Origin: Naegleria lovaniensis
Taxonomy: Eukaryota; Heterolobosea; Eutetramitea; Acrasida; Naegleriidae
DNA: 64,000 nt
NCBI RefSeq assembly: GCF_003324165.1
Contig: NW_025407849.1
Location: 372,001 to 436,000, forward strand
Reading direction: 5' to 3'
Within the stretch, counting starts at the first letter, position 1. Each line of letters begins with the position of its first letter. Shown here piece after piece: positions 8,805 through 19,841 of this stretch. The position numbers and the translations under genes are program-made. Below the pieces are notes generated by a model. That model did not search any database. It saw only the letters and a program-made list of their open reading frames with translations, and was not told the origin of the DNA.

Positions 8805-11318
8805 TCAGTATTGAGATTGGGATTCTTCGAGTTGAGCACTTGAAGCACTTTCGCTTTGACAACTCACACTGTTGTTGGAAGGTAATGTATGACCTGTACT
8901 CAAACTACTTCCAAGAGTGGGATTCGTTTTCAGCTTTCTATGAGCGTCACCATCATGTATCATAGTTTCCTTTTGTTCAACATGGTTATTTTCAGGAGAT
9001 GAAATAATTATTGATAAAGGAGAGTGATTGGATACACATGAGCTATCATCCTCAACTAATTCCTTGATACATTCCATGATTGAGGTCGCATATTTCTCCA
9101 CATTTTCCTCTACTAGGGCATTGGAATAACACAGAGAAATTGTCATTTCCCCACTTTTTGAATTGGTGTGAAAAATGTTGGATAGTCCAGTTGTAGATCC
9201 ACAGGCAGAATATGAAGCAGCAAGCAATTCAAATCGAACTCTTTTACCAACCAAAGGTTCTACTATTCCAATGTTGCTCATAACAATTTGAAAAGACTCT
9301 TTTTTGCTAATATTAAATTTAAGAAATTTGTGCATGATTTGGTAAGTGGCAAGAGCATCATGATATTTGCGCTCTAAATGGTGTTTTGTTTGAAGAGCAA
9401 TGTCTAAAATTACGTCTTTTAGACTGCGAATCGAAGAGTGAATACGATTTTCGTCATGATGTCGTTTGTGATGACTGTTGAATATCTGGTCTCCTCCAGT
9501 GCTATTTGAGAGATGATTATGGGAGAAGTGAGAACGAGTTCCAGTAGTTTTCTGTTCATCTTCGTGGTTAGACCGAACATGGTCGTTGATGTTATGAATG
9601 AGTAATTCATCTTCCTTAATACCAAGGTTTTCGTGGTGTAGCTGAGATATTGAACGATGAGGGAGAGAAAGTTTAACAGGAGCCAATATGGTGCAACTAA
9701 AACTTCGAAATACTTTCATACACTTTCCCAGAGGTATTAACAATCCCTCTCTAAAGTCGACAGTGAGCGAATTTGTAAATCCAAACTTGGTCTTGTGTTT
9801 CGACTTTTCGTTTAACTGTCTATTTGACAGCGTCCATGCCAAAGTGCATATTCCATGCAGCAGGCAAGTTATTGTCAAATGGTGTTGCTTGGAGATGTTC
9901 AAAACTTGTTCAAACACTTGTTTTGGAATTTTCAATAATTTCACCTTTGTGAAAGAGGGGTTTGGAAATAATTCTCGAAGAGGAAAAGTAATGGTTGGAG
10001 ACAACCCATTATATGAGATGACTCGAGAAACGAATTTTGAATACTCTACTAATTTCCCCCATTTCCCCAACAATCCAGGAACGTCCTTGCTTGCATGATG
10101 ATGCTCTCTTGAAATATTGTTCGGCACCTCATTATTTGATCGCTCACTTGTTGTGGAGGTTGGAGAGGCATTTGTTGATGTTGAAGCAGACGCCTTTAAC
10201 GAGCTTGTTCTCAACTCAGCGTCGACGGCAACATCTGTTTTACGTGGTCTTCTTCTAAGGGTTCGAGAATGATGTTGCTTTGAGGGTCGAAGAGAATCTA
10301 ATTCAATAAGTGCTTGCATTGGAGAAATCGGTGTCACAGACGTGATATCGTTCAATGCTTTTATCCTCACTTCTTCCAATTCTTTTTCCGTTTTTTGGTC
10401 CTGTTCACCTAGAACGTAATCAAAAATTGCTGCAAATTCTTCAAGAAAGTGTTTGATGCCTTGAGCGTCACTAAGAGCATGAAAAAACGAAAAGCAGCAT
10501 AGCCATCTTCCTTGAGTGTGTGTGGTTCTGAAAAGAAGCATTTTCCACATGGCTGTAATCTGACCTGGATTTTGTAGGCACTTCCAAGAGTGTTTCAGCT
10601 CTCTTTGCATAACATGACAGAGTAAATCGTCTTCATTTTGAATAGAGGTTGATTGAGTGTTCTCTAGAAGGTCGTCTTCATTTTCAAATATTTCGATATC
10701 TACGACGGCATTTTCCACAATTTCAAACTGAATCGCTCCAGGAGTTACAATAATTTCTCTCTCCCAAACTTCTCTAGCTGTTGCAGAATTTAAACTTCTC
10801 TTGCTTAATTTCTTTCTCACAACCGAATCGTTGAGTGTAGCAATCGAGCAAAGAAGAGGATGCCTAAATTTTAGAATATTGATACATTTTTCACACGTCT
10901 CTTTCAAACTTTTGACTTCGTCTTCAATTGTTGAACTAGCCGATTTTGAATTCTCGCTACGAATGGTTTCATAATTACCAGTATTGGAATTGATTGTGAC
11001 ATCACCGGATAGATGTATGTGAGTAGATAAACGCGAGTTATTCTTCAATATTATTTCAGCAATTACAGCTAAATTATGATGTCCCAAAAACTCATCATGA
11101 CTGATTCTCTGGAAATAAAACTGCTCTCCCAATGTTGTTTCAATCACTCCTATTGGCATATTTAAATTTAATTGTTGCAAATGTTGATGAAGTTCACTGG
11201 AGAGCGGAATTGGAAAATAGTTTGTGAAACTATCATGATGATCGATATCATTGTCATCTTTTTCATTGTTTCGCGTTCCACCATCGTGATGATGTTTCCG
11301 AGACAAGTGGATAGGCAT
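8805..11318 (-). CDS. HxxxD acyltransferase (condensation / alcohol acyltransferase-like)
   Basis: Predicted member of the CoA-dependent acyltransferase superfamily that includes alcohol O-acetyltransferases, wax-ester synthases and NRPS condensation domains. The key evidence is FFHALSDAQGIKHFLEEFAAI around residue 280: HALSD is the catalytic HxxxD motif, embedded in the usual strand-helix context, with WLCCFSF just before it. The second half has FGFTNSLTVDFREGLLIPLG and MSNIGIVEPLVGKRV, which fit the channel and floor-loop regions. The 837-residue protein is longer than the 450-500 usual for the family; the excess is in Ser/His/Asn-rich inserts at residues 1-30, 345-410 and 620-670 and in the tail. 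The glycine after HxxxD is replaced by Ala (HALSDA), seen in some functional members. Acyl donor and acceptor are unknown. Confidence 0.7.
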   Translation of the reverse strand: MPIHLSRKHHHDGGTRNNEKDDNDIDHHDSFTNYFPIPLSSELHQHLQQLNLNMPIGVIETTLGEQFYFQRISHDEFLGHHNLAVIAEIILKNNSRLSTHIHLSGDVTINSNTGNYETIRSENSKSASSTIEDEVKSLKETCEKCINILKFRHPLLCSIATLNDSVVRKKLSKRSLNSATAREVWEREIIVTPGAIQFEIVENAVVDIEIFENEDDLLENTQSTSIQNEDDLLCHVMQRELKHSWKCLQNPGQITAMWKMLLFRTTHTQGRWLCCFSFFHALSDAQGIKHFLEEFAAIFDYVLGEQDQKTEKELEEVRIKALNDITSVTPISPMQALIELDSLRPSKQHHSRTLRRRPRKTDVAVDAELRTSSLKASASTSTNASPTSTTSERSNNEVPNNISREHHHASKDVPGLLGKWGKLVEYSKFVSRVISYNGLSPTITFPLRELFPNPSFTKVKLLKIPKQVFEQVLNISKQHHLTITCLLHGICTLAWTLSNRQLNEKSKHKTKFGFTNSLTVDFREGLLIPLGKCMKVFRSFSCTILAPVKLSLPHRSISQLHHENLGIKEDELLIHNINDHVRSNHEDEQKTTGTRSHFSHNHLSNSTGGDQIFNSHHKRHHDENRIHSSIRSLKDVILDIALQTKHHLERKYHDALATYQIMHKFLKFNISKKESFQIVMSNIGIVEPLVGKRVRFELLAASYSACGSTTGLSNIFHTNSKSGEMTISLCYSNALVEENVEKYATSIMECIKELVEDDSSCVSNHSPLSIIISSPENNHVEQKETMIHDGDAHRKLKTNPTLGSSLSTGHTLPSNNSVSCQSESASSAQLEESQSQY

Positions 11319-11584
11319 TCTTTTGCTTTTTGATGGCCATTGATTGGGAAGAAGAAAAGTTTAAATTTGGTAATTTCTCTGAGATCGCTTGTGCACTAAT
11401 GTAGAAGTTTTCCTTCTTTCCGTTGTTTGACGCTCACCAATACTCTCTTATCCGAGAGTGCATGTGATAGAGTTCCATGAAGCTTTTCTTGTTGTTTCAT
11501 CTCCAATTTTTTAAGAATAAAGATCCACTTCATTTAAAATTTACGATTCTTCTGGAATGGCGCCAAACCATAAAAACAATTAAA

Positions 11585-14006
11585 ATGAAAATATTCGTGT
11601 TTGAGGCTGATGACTATGCAGAGAAGTACCTCTGCGAAAGGTTGTATGCGGAAGAAAACGTATGTAGGAGGGGTTTGAGTTGAATATTGATTGAAAAATG
11701 AAATCCTTGATTGCTTTGCGATAAATTTTGATAAAAAAATGTTTATTGAATTTGAAACTGCTGATTGTCATCATTACTGGCATCGGAATGAATAGTATGT
11801 GATTGGAACAAGCAAATCAGGAAAGGATTCAGTGCAATTCGTGAATCAATTAGTTCAGGTATGATCATCAAATTTTAAATTTGAAACGAATTTATACGTC
11901 GGTTAATGAACACAGAACGACCCACAAGAAATCAAATCAGCCTTGTTGGAATGTGATGCTGTAGTATATCGATTGAAGGATACCAATATTGACGACACTC
12001 GATATGCCATTAAAGTTTTGGAGGCGGCTGAATTTAATGACACAAAAACATTTATTTTAATATCGAGTTACATGTCTTGGCAAGCACCAGAAAAAACACA
12101 GTCGAAGAGGAGACACAAGATGAAGAAACATCAACCAATCAAACTAAACAAGCAAGAAAGCCATACGAGGCATTTACAGAGGATGCCTATGTGACAAGAA
12201 AACCTCATCCTTCATTTAAAGGATTTGTTGAGATTGAAAAACGAGTAATGAGAGCAAAATCAAAATTCCTCAAAACATTTATCTTTTTCAGCGGGCTTCT
12301 TTATGGAGAGGAGGAGGATAAGCTACATCAATGGTTCAAATTAGGATGGTGTTGTGAGGGAGAATCATTGCCAGTATTTCTTGACGGCGGTAATTATATT
12401 CCATTGATTCATGTGAAAGATTTAGTGTCAATCATCCACAAAACAATTGATGAGCCACCTCAGCCAAAGGATGAAGGAGACGACTATCAGCAATCATTTT
12501 TTGCTTGTGACGATTCCCAACTTACTCAGAACCAAATTGTACAGTGTTTGAGCGAGAAATTTGGGTATGGAGGAAAAGTCGAGCACCTATCTGAAGAAGA
12601 TTGCTTAATTTATGACCACTACGACTACTTTACCGCTGACGTGAAGTTTGCAGTTGGAGCAATTGCTGAAATGCAAGTTGAGTGGATTTCAAAAGAAGGA
12701 CTGATTGAGAATATTGAAAAAATCAAAAAAGAATTTGAAATGAGGAGAAACTTGGCACCCATGAGAATTGTAATGTTAGGACCTCCAGGAGCAGGAAAAA
12801 GTCTGCACTCGCAGCACTTGTCTAGAAAATACAGACTTGACTGTATTGATGTACCTTCTGTCATTGCCTATTTTCAAGAACATGTGAAAGAAAAAGAACG
12901 GGTCTACCTAAATTTAGTACAAGAAAAGAAGGACAGAATTGAAAGGGCAAACAGTTAAGAGCTCAAAAGCAGAAAGAAAAAGAGGAACTATTAGCAAATC
13001 AACAACCAAACACAGAGGGAGAAGACGTGAGGAGACTGCTCAGGCTGAACAAACACCTGAAGAAGAGGTCCCAATAGAAGAAGAAAAAGAGGAAGAAGAA
13101 GGGTCACCAATCTCTGTTGCAAAAGCTGAGTATGAAAAGTTGCTTGCCATCACTCAATTAAAGGACGGAGACAGATTTTCGAATAAGGCGATTACTGACA
13201 TGTTCAGATGGAAGCTTGGCCAACCAAAGCATCTAAATCACGGGTGGATTATGGATGGTTTTCCAAAAACAATAGAACAGGCAAAGCTTCTCTTTACAAA
13301 ACCCAAAGTAGAGGAAGAAGAGGAAACCAAGGAGGTGGACGATAAACTCTTTCCAGATTTTGTCATCACTTTCAAAGCCAAAGACACAGTTTTAGAGGAT
13401 AGATTGATGAATTTGAAGTCTCCAATTTCTGGACATAATGATGAGGCTGGATTTAAACGAAGATTGCAAACCTTTAATAAGACCAACGATATTAATGACC
13501 TCAAGAATTATTTACTTGGATACTTTGAGGAAACTGTCACTGATAAAAAGAGACAATGCATTTCAAAGGAAATAATTATCCAATCAGAAAGGCCAGAGAA
13601 GGAAGTGTTGAGAGAAATGACAGATTTCCTTGGAAAGCCACACAATTATGGACCTACCCAGAAAGAAATTGAAGAAAAAGAAAGAAAGAAGCAAGTAAGA
13701 GAGGAAGAACGGTTAAGACTCGAAAAGCAAAAACAAGATGAAGCAGCAGCTTTGAAAAGAAAACAAGCAGAAGAAAGAGAGAAAATTCTCAAGAGCGATG
13801 CAGAACGATTAGAAGAAATTAGAAGACAAGAAAAGATGATGCTCGAAGTGAAATCTCAACCTCTCAGAATGTACCTTATGGAAAATGTGATTCCAGTGCT
13901 AACCAAGGGTTTGATTGAGGTATGTCAAATGCAACCTGAAGATCCAGTCGATTATTTGGCTGAATGGCTATTTAGGCAAGTGGAGAAGAGTACAGAAAAG
14001 CAATAA
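11585..14006 (+). CDS. AK7: Adenylate kinase 7 (axonemal), multi-exon, frame interrupted
   Basis: Axoneme-associated adenylate kinase that balances ATP, ADP and AMP in flagella. Exon 1 (11585-11659) encodes MKIFVFEADDYAEKYLC, exon 2 (11796-11858) YVIGTSKSGKDSVQFVNQ, and exon 3 starts at 11916; both introns are GTATGT/GTATGA...AG and phase 0. The N-terminal half is the AK7 Rossmann-like domain (LLECDAVVYRL, SSYMSW, LPVFLDGGNYIPLIHVKDL). The P-loop is VMLGPPGAGKS near 12780, the NMP-binding turn is HGWIMDGFPKT near 13240, and the end carries a long coiled coil plus a DPY-30-like tail (PLRMYLMENVIPVLTKGL, EDPVDYLAEWLF), exactly as in animal AK7. The frame breaks near 12091-12096 (A run), 12951 and 13028; each is reconciled by one extra base, so assembly error is likelier than gene decay. 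Confidence 0.88.
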
Positions 14007-14100
14007 TAGGATTGTAATCTAAGATGATGTACGTTCATTAAATATTAAACAGTTGTTGGTGTTCCAACAAGTGTATTGGATTGACATCAATCAAAAAAAA

Positions 14101-15303
14101 ATGTTGAAACATTATTACAAACGAACTCTTGCGTCTTCATCACTAAGCCACCAAAAGCTTCTTGCTGAGTATTTCAAGAGGAACATTATTGATTCAGGTA
14201 GTACTATTGGTTCCCGATTCATACCAATGACCGAGCTCACTCATTTCCCAATCATGCAACTGAAATACTCTGGTTTTGTTTCTCTCGGAATGAGTTATCA
14301 TACCCATCGGAATCAACATCAACAACAGAGAACTTATAGATCCACCTCGTTTCATCATCGCAATGAATACAGAAAAACGTTGGTCAAATATGCTCTCATG
14401 CTTTCTCTGACTCTTCCGATCATACTCATGCTTGGATCCAAATATTTATTAATTCATTTAACTCAAGAAGAGATGCAGTTATGGAATTCCATCATCAAGC
14501 CTATAGATTCTATTGATCAAATATTTTATAACGAAGAAACAACCACTGAAAAAGCAATTAATGAAGAACGAACAACGGAAATGGCAGCAACCATGGATGA
14601 GGGCCCTCTTCATCGTTTGATGAAAACAACAGTAGTGGATCATAATATCTATGAATTTACTTCAGAGAATATTCGCAACAAAATACTGGACATGATTTCA
14701 GAATCCATCCAGAAGGTCAAACAGACGTGCGATTTTTTTGAATTGGATGATGTTGAGAGTCTGAAAAGTAAAATTAAAACCATTGCAATCGATAAGAGAC
14801 AAACTCGATCGTTAATAGTGTGGAGAGGAGAAACTAATAATGATGAGGTTAAAAAAGATTTTAAATTATTTAACACAAAAGGAATTTTATTTATTCACGC
14901 ACCTGTCATGACTAGTAAGGGAGTCGTTTTCATACGAACAGGTGTACAAGTTTCGGACATGAATAATATGACCATGCATCCGTATAGGATTGACGTGTGT
15001 CAAGTTGAAGTTAAGCATTATGATCGAAACACACCTGAAGATAAAACACCAACCAGAGTTGTGTTTAACAGGGGATTCAGGGATGAAGAAGACGATACTT
15101 CAATTTTACCAGTTTCCTATGAACAATTATCAGTACTCTTTGAGGAGTATTCATATATCAAGTGTGCAAAAATTCCAACACCTAATCACGTGATTGAAAT
15201 TTCATCTATTGAAAAACCAGTGACCACCAATGCTTATGGATACGAGTTTAGTGATTCGTATGAGTCTGGAAATCAATTGAAATTAGTAAGGGTTACAAAA
15301 TAA
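14101..15303 (+). CDS. Single-pass membrane protein, probably mitochondrial
   Basis: Four hundred residues from the ATG at 14101, which follows an A run; the frame is open a little further upstream without an ATG. The first 100 residues are rich in Arg, Lys, Ser and His with few acids, as in a mitochondrial presequence. One hydrophobic helix follows (YALMLSLTLPIILMLGSKY). The C-terminal half is soluble, with a compact segment around GILFIHAPVMTSKGVVFIRTG and YRIDVCQVEVKHYD. The layout (presequence, one helix, alpha/beta domain facing away) recalls the Coa1/Tim21 group of inner-membrane assembly factors, but sequence similarity is too weak for me to assign it. It lies about 95 bases downstream of AK7 on the same strand. 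Confidence 0.7.
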   Translation: MLKHYYKRTLASSSLSHQKLLAEYFKRNIIDSGSTIGSRFIPMTELTHFPIMQLKYSGFVSLGMSYHTHRNQHQQQRTYRSTSFHHRNEYRKTLVKYALMLSLTLPIILMLGSKYLLIHLTQEEMQLWNSIIKPIDSIDQIFYNEETTTEKAINEERTTEMAATMDEGPLHRLMKTTVVDHNIYEFTSENIRNKILDMISESIQKVKQTCDFFELDDVESLKSKIKTIAIDKRQTRSLIVWRGETNNDEVKKDFKLFNTKGILFIHAPVMTSKGVVFIRTGVQVSDMNNMTMHPYRIDVCQVEVKHYDRNTPEDKTPTRVVFNRGFRDEEDDTSILPVSYEQLSVLFEEYSYIKCAKIPTPNHVIEISSIEKPVTTNAYGYEFSDSYESGNQLKLVRVTK

Positions 15304-15513
15304 TTGCGAGCATCACCTTTGCCTTTCAAAATATTAAAAGTAAACAGACATTTGGCGCAAAAACGGGACCACAATCCAGCTCTGGACCTTCCGCCCAATC
15401 TTATCGTATGATAAGAATCACACTTTGTCAAAAGAACTTGTTAATTCAAATGTCATTCAACAAACAAGGAGCACAGGGTCTATAATTATAATATTGAAAT
15501 TCCACTCAGAGAT

Positions 15514-18500
15514 TTATTTGAAATTGTATTTGAATGAGATTGGGAAATATTTGGAAAGGCCGTTTTCAATGGCATAGTCTCGGGCAGTTTTTTGTACGTG
15601 GTCTCTTAGATTTTCATTCACTCCTAGCGTGTTCACGCAGAATTCTGCCAAATAACCAATTTCTTCATTATTAAGCTCACACAAATAAAGGGCCTTCTTT
15701 TTGCCCTTGACGTCAAAAAGAGTGTGAAGAATGGTTTGTCCTTTGTTGGTTTGATAACTAGCGAACGCACCTCTCTTGATTAGATATTTGGCGCTTCTAA
15801 GCTGCTTATTGACAATAGCCAAGAACAAAGGCGGATATCCATCATAATTAGTTGAATCGATTTCAGCTCCGTAGAGAAGCAAAAGTTTGATGATGTTTGA
15901 CATTCCAGAACCTGCTGCTAAGTGCACGCATGTATTTCCATGCTCGTCTTTTGCTGTAATATCCACGCAGAGGTCTTTCACCAAAATCAAGGCCATCTCA
16001 TACAGAATTCTTTCTTCATCTTCGTTATAGTAAATACAATTACAAATTAAATGCAAAAGGCTTTCATCATATTCTCCTCTTATCCTAATTACGTTCTTTG
16101 AATATTTTGCAAACAGAGCAAAAAGTTTAAGGTTAAGTCTGTCAAGAGCAATTAGCATTGCACATCTGTGATCCTTAAAAGATCCTGTAGAAGAACCTTT
16201 CACGAGACATGGGTCCGATCCAGCGGCACATAGTGCCTCTATTGTTTTGTAGAACATTTCTTCTTTTGAGGTGTCTTCAAATCTATCAAACTTTTCTAAT
16301 AGATGTTCTAGAATGTGTTTATCTTCTCCTTCTGTGAAAATGTTATACTCAGCTCTATGATGACAAAGAAGTGTGACCATTTCTGGGTTTAGACACTCTG
16401 CTGCTATTAGTAAGGGCGGGGGTACAAAATTTCCAAAGTTAGAACACGCTCCATTATTTAGTAAAAACTCAGCAATGTCTAAATACCCCATTGCACAAGC
16501 AATATGTAGCGATGTCCTGTAGAACTCATCTTGCCAATCAACATAGTCCTTGTCGACCTCAATACATTTCTTCACTTTCTCGAAATCTCCACAACTAAAC
16601 TTGTTGTTCGCCCAAAAAGCTCAAAGATTGAAATTGTTACTTACAAGACAGCAGTGTGAATATTCATTTCTGAACCTAGTTCTCTTAGTTTTTTAACAAT
16701 TGTCATTCTTTTTGATATTTCGTCCTCCATTTTGGAGACATATCTTATTTCAGGAATATGATAAGCGTAATCACATGCGCTTTTTTTCTTATGAATAATG
16801 TTAATGTTGATATTTGGCGACTCTACAAGAGCAGAAACGGCTACGGTATTTCCTTGCTTACAAGCAACATGTAAAGGTGTTCCTAAGTGGCTGGAGTATG
16901 CATTGACGTCAAGGCCCTTATCAATGAGTGCTTTGAGAAGTTCTTTGAAGATCATTCTGATGCTGGCTGCAAGCCACAGGCAATATGGAGTAGGCTTCTT
17001 CCCTTATCCAAAGTTTGATTAATATCATTCCATCGCTCAAGCTTTTGTTTAAGAAGTTCCACGTTTTGGATTGTATGCATTCGACAATTTGGTCAAAAAC
17101 AGTGTTGTGACCTCCTACAGAGGGAGAAAGTGCAACGTCATCAAACCCAAAGCTTGTGCCAATGACTTCTGTTCGTTCAGGGACTGGCTCCGATTTGTTC
17201 AATGATGTCACGTCAAAAGTAAAAGGTTGTTGACCAATATTCACCTCAATAGTACAAGGAGCATTGAAACCAATCACAGGATAAAGCACAAATGGATCCT
17301 CATGCTCAGGTTCCATAATTACTTCTCGTTCATTGTTCTGAGACAAGTATGAATTAATAGTTTGTTGATCAATGGCTTGGTCTCTCTTTTCTCTTACAAC
17401 GAGCTCTCTAGTTGCTTCAGCAGGCAGACCATCATCCGTAGTTTCAAGTGACAGCGTTGGTCCTTCTATCCAACTTCCTTTTATAATTCCAACACCCTCA
17501 GAGTATATATATTTTACTTTGGTACGCTCAACATGTTCAATATCAGAGGCTTCTGTTAGTTTGGCCTCTTCCTTACTTGTTATAATTTCTTCTAACGAAG
17601 TCAAATCATAAAATTTTCCTAATAATGATCCATTAAGCGTAAAGAATAAATGTCTCTCAGGGAGAATAACTCCTGCTCCAATAGTATCGGACGCCTTGAA
17701 GGGCTGTTGAATTTCGATATATTTCGAGTCGTGCACAATAGAACCCGAGTCTCCATGATAGGCAAATGATCTGTAGATAAGTAAATAGCAACGGGAACCT
17801 TATTATCAACCATCCTTACTTACATTTCATCAAATCCAGGAAAACCATGATAGTATCCGTCCTTACTACTGAATCCGATAGCAATAGAAATGTTCTTGAT
17901 ACATCTAATGACTTGTGCCTCAAAATAAAAAACATTTTCTTGAGTTGATCGCAAATCGCAGCCGTTATTGACCATAACGCTCTGTTACAAATTTATGAGT
18001 ACATATTCCAGCCATCTTGCGGTCAATCAATACTTACTGTATGATTACACGTTCCCGGTGTTGAAAACCGTATAAAGTTTTTCTCCAGATTCACCGAAAT
18101 CTTCTTACGATCATCCCTTGGTAGAATATATAAGGGTGGTTCAGTGGGGCCGGAATTAGAATGTGGGGACATTTCTACATCTTGTCGTGGCTCCTTATTG
18201 CCATGGCCTTCTTCCTTGATATTATGAGCCTCCTTACGGTTCTGTTGTGGTGTATTCCGCTGTTTGGGCGATGGAGAATGGGAGGTGGGCGATACGCTCA
18301 AACCAATAACCTTCTTAGCTTGCTTGGGAGTATAACTTCTATAGAAGGTCTTAATTCGCCTACTCTCGATCCGTGGCGATGAGAGAGATGAGTTGGAGAC
18401 TTGACTCATCGTAGATTCGGAGCGCAAAGAAACAGCAGAAAGGGATTCGTGCATTTTTTTTAAGGGTTTGATGCTTGGTGATTTCGTTTCTGCTGAGACG

Positions 18501-18550
18501 AGTCGTCTTGTGGACAACAGAGTCATGCTTGTGGACATGAATAGAGTCAT
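15514..18550 (-). CDS. SPRY domain - ankyrin repeat protein, four exons
   Basis: About 960 residues in four exons with small introns at 17982-18037, 17771-17823 and 16595-16644, all GTAAGT...AG. Exon 1 (start ATG at 18550, since the open frame upstream has no ATG) is a Ser-rich head. Exons 2 and 3 encode the SPRY/B30.2 domain: VFYFEAQVIRCIKNISIAIG, then GYYHGFPGFDEISFAYHGD, then AGVILPERHLFFTLNG. After a linker, ankyrin repeats run to the end (GRSLLHIACG, LGTPLHVACKQGN, YRTSLHIACAMGY, GNTCVHLAAGSG, DGYPPLFLAI, KGQTILHTLF). The frame slips near 17062-17080 and near 16954; one added base at each point restores both the repeat consensus and the exon phases. SPRY plus ankyrin is a protein-interaction scaffold; its partner is unknown. 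Confidence 0.83.
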
Positions 18551-18787
18551 TTGCGCACTTCTCAAAATTTCAACGTGTTATGTTCATTATGGTTGAAGAG
18601 TGGGACTTTGTACATGGCAAATAAATAGTGAATGATTTGGCAACTTGTTCATCGAAGAGGTCTCACGTTTAAATGTCAACAACAGCAGCAGTGTTTGGTG
18701 GTTGCTGAGATTGCTGTTCGATTTGTGTAGAATTTGCTTGCTTTTCTTGCTGTTCACTCTGTGCCTTTCTCAATGCCAGTCTTTTTC

Positions 18788-19588
18788 TCACTCAATTGGA
18801 ACAGTTTCAATACCATAAGAATTTGTGGCAATATTCTTGTGCTTGGTTTGAACCTTGTCAATCATTTCTGCCTTTTTACCTCTCACAATCACAAGCACAG
18901 CATCAATCAGAAGCCCCAAAATTAATCCAATTAATCCCATGAGTATTTGATATTGTTTCTTGTTCTCGCCAGTAAACATGTATTGGGATGCAGTATAAAA
19001 CACAACAAATAAAGTTGCCATGGTGATAACCAAATCAAGTCCAACTGATAATTGGCCCTTGTAACTGTTGAGAGCCTCTCTTTCATGAGCAGGAGCATTC
19101 ACCACATTACGAACCAGTTTAGAATATTCATAATCACCTTGTTTCTTTCGGAGTTGTTCCGTTAACTTCACCCATTCAGGATTCTTTTTTGTTGGCGTTG
19201 TAGAGGTAGTCTTGGTTCTAAGTTTTGTTCCTTTTATCAATTTGTGGAGATATGTTTTTGGTGAGGTAGATGAAGCTTGAGTTTTTTCCGATGATGCTGA
19301 CGACGAATTGGAAGAAGTAATTTTCTTTGCATTGTTTGTATTATTATTATTGGGAGATTTTTTCTTGTGGTTGTTGGCGTTATTGTTTTGTTGATCATCC
19401 TCTTGCATTCGTTCGTTCTTGAATTCAACAGTCCTTTTCAAAACATCAAACGACACATAATCTTCCTGATCATATTGATCGATCTGTACTCGGAGTGTGT
19501 TTTCTGTGGATGACATTCCGTACTGTACAAGATGATTCTTAACGGATTGCAAACATTGTTCAATTTCAGGTGTTTTCAGTATTTCCAT
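18788..19588 (-). CDS. VMA12: Vma12/TMEM199-like V-ATPase assembly factor
   Basis: ER membrane protein of 266 residues, predicted to help assemble the V0 sector of the vacuolar proton pump. The family core is NPEWVKLTEQLRKKQGDYEY followed by SKLVRNVV, matching the NPE...L...L...EY..ml.NV signature upstream of the first membrane helix in Vma12/TMEM199. Two helices follow (GLDLVITMATLFVVFYTASQY and ILMGLIGLILGLLIDAVLVIV). The first 60 residues are predicted soluble. A long Asn/Lys/Ser-rich insert (about residues 60-125) is a feature of this lineage rather than the family. The ATG at 19588 is only about 75 bases from the left end of the retroelement, so the element sits in this gene's promoter side. 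Confidence 0.78.
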   Translation of the reverse strand: MEILKTPEIEQCLQSVKNHLVQYGMSSTENTLRVQIDQYDQEDYVSFDVLKRTVEFKNERMQEDDQQNNNANNHKKKSPNNNNTNNAKKITSSNSSSASSEKTQASSTSPKTYLHKLIKGTKLRTKTTSTTPTKKNPEWVKLTEQLRKKQGDYEYSKLVRNVVNAPAHEREALNSYKGQLSVGLDLVITMATLFVVFYTASQYMFTGENKKQYQILMGLIGLILGLLIDAVLVIVRGKKAEMIDKVQTKHKNIATNSYGIETVPIE

Positions 19589-19660
19589 TTTTTTAAATTA
19601 AATTGATGAAAATATTGAATTGAGAAGTTCCTCTTTTTGTAAATGAGCAAAAATTTTAAA

Positions 19661-19841
19661 AAAATTCGGTAGTAAAAGGGAGTTTTACTGAGGTTTGTTG
19701 TAATCAATAAAAGTGGTTGGTTGACTAATTTTTTGAATTTTCACTTTCAAAAAATTTACATTACTTGTGATATGGAACAATTATTATCAATTACTTCGAG
19801 AAAGGTGATAGAATCACTTTCTCTCAAAGAATTGAAAAGTA
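19661..19841 (+). repeat. Split direct repeat A1 of the retroelement
   Basis: About 180 nt, starting AAATTCGGTAGTAAAAGG and ending GAATTGAAAAGTA, repeated at 23720-23899. It includes the ATG at 19772 and the first two dozen codons of the gag-like frame, so the start region of ORF1 is duplicated at the 3' end of the element. Confidence 0.95.

Noticed and set aside
8433-8848. Overlapping small frames on both strands upstream of L46
   Set aside because: They shadow each other and the 3' end of the acyltransferase gene; no recognisable feature.
11585-14006. Introns as explanation for the frame changes in AK7 and similar genes
   Set aside because: At the break points the distance between the last residue of one frame and the first of the next leaves no room for GT...AG introns; homology is continuous.
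15340-15480. Possible tRNA or small RNA between the membrane protein and SPRY-ankyrin genes
   Set aside because: A short palindrome (TTATCGTATGATAA) is present, but no cloverleaf or A/B box pattern.
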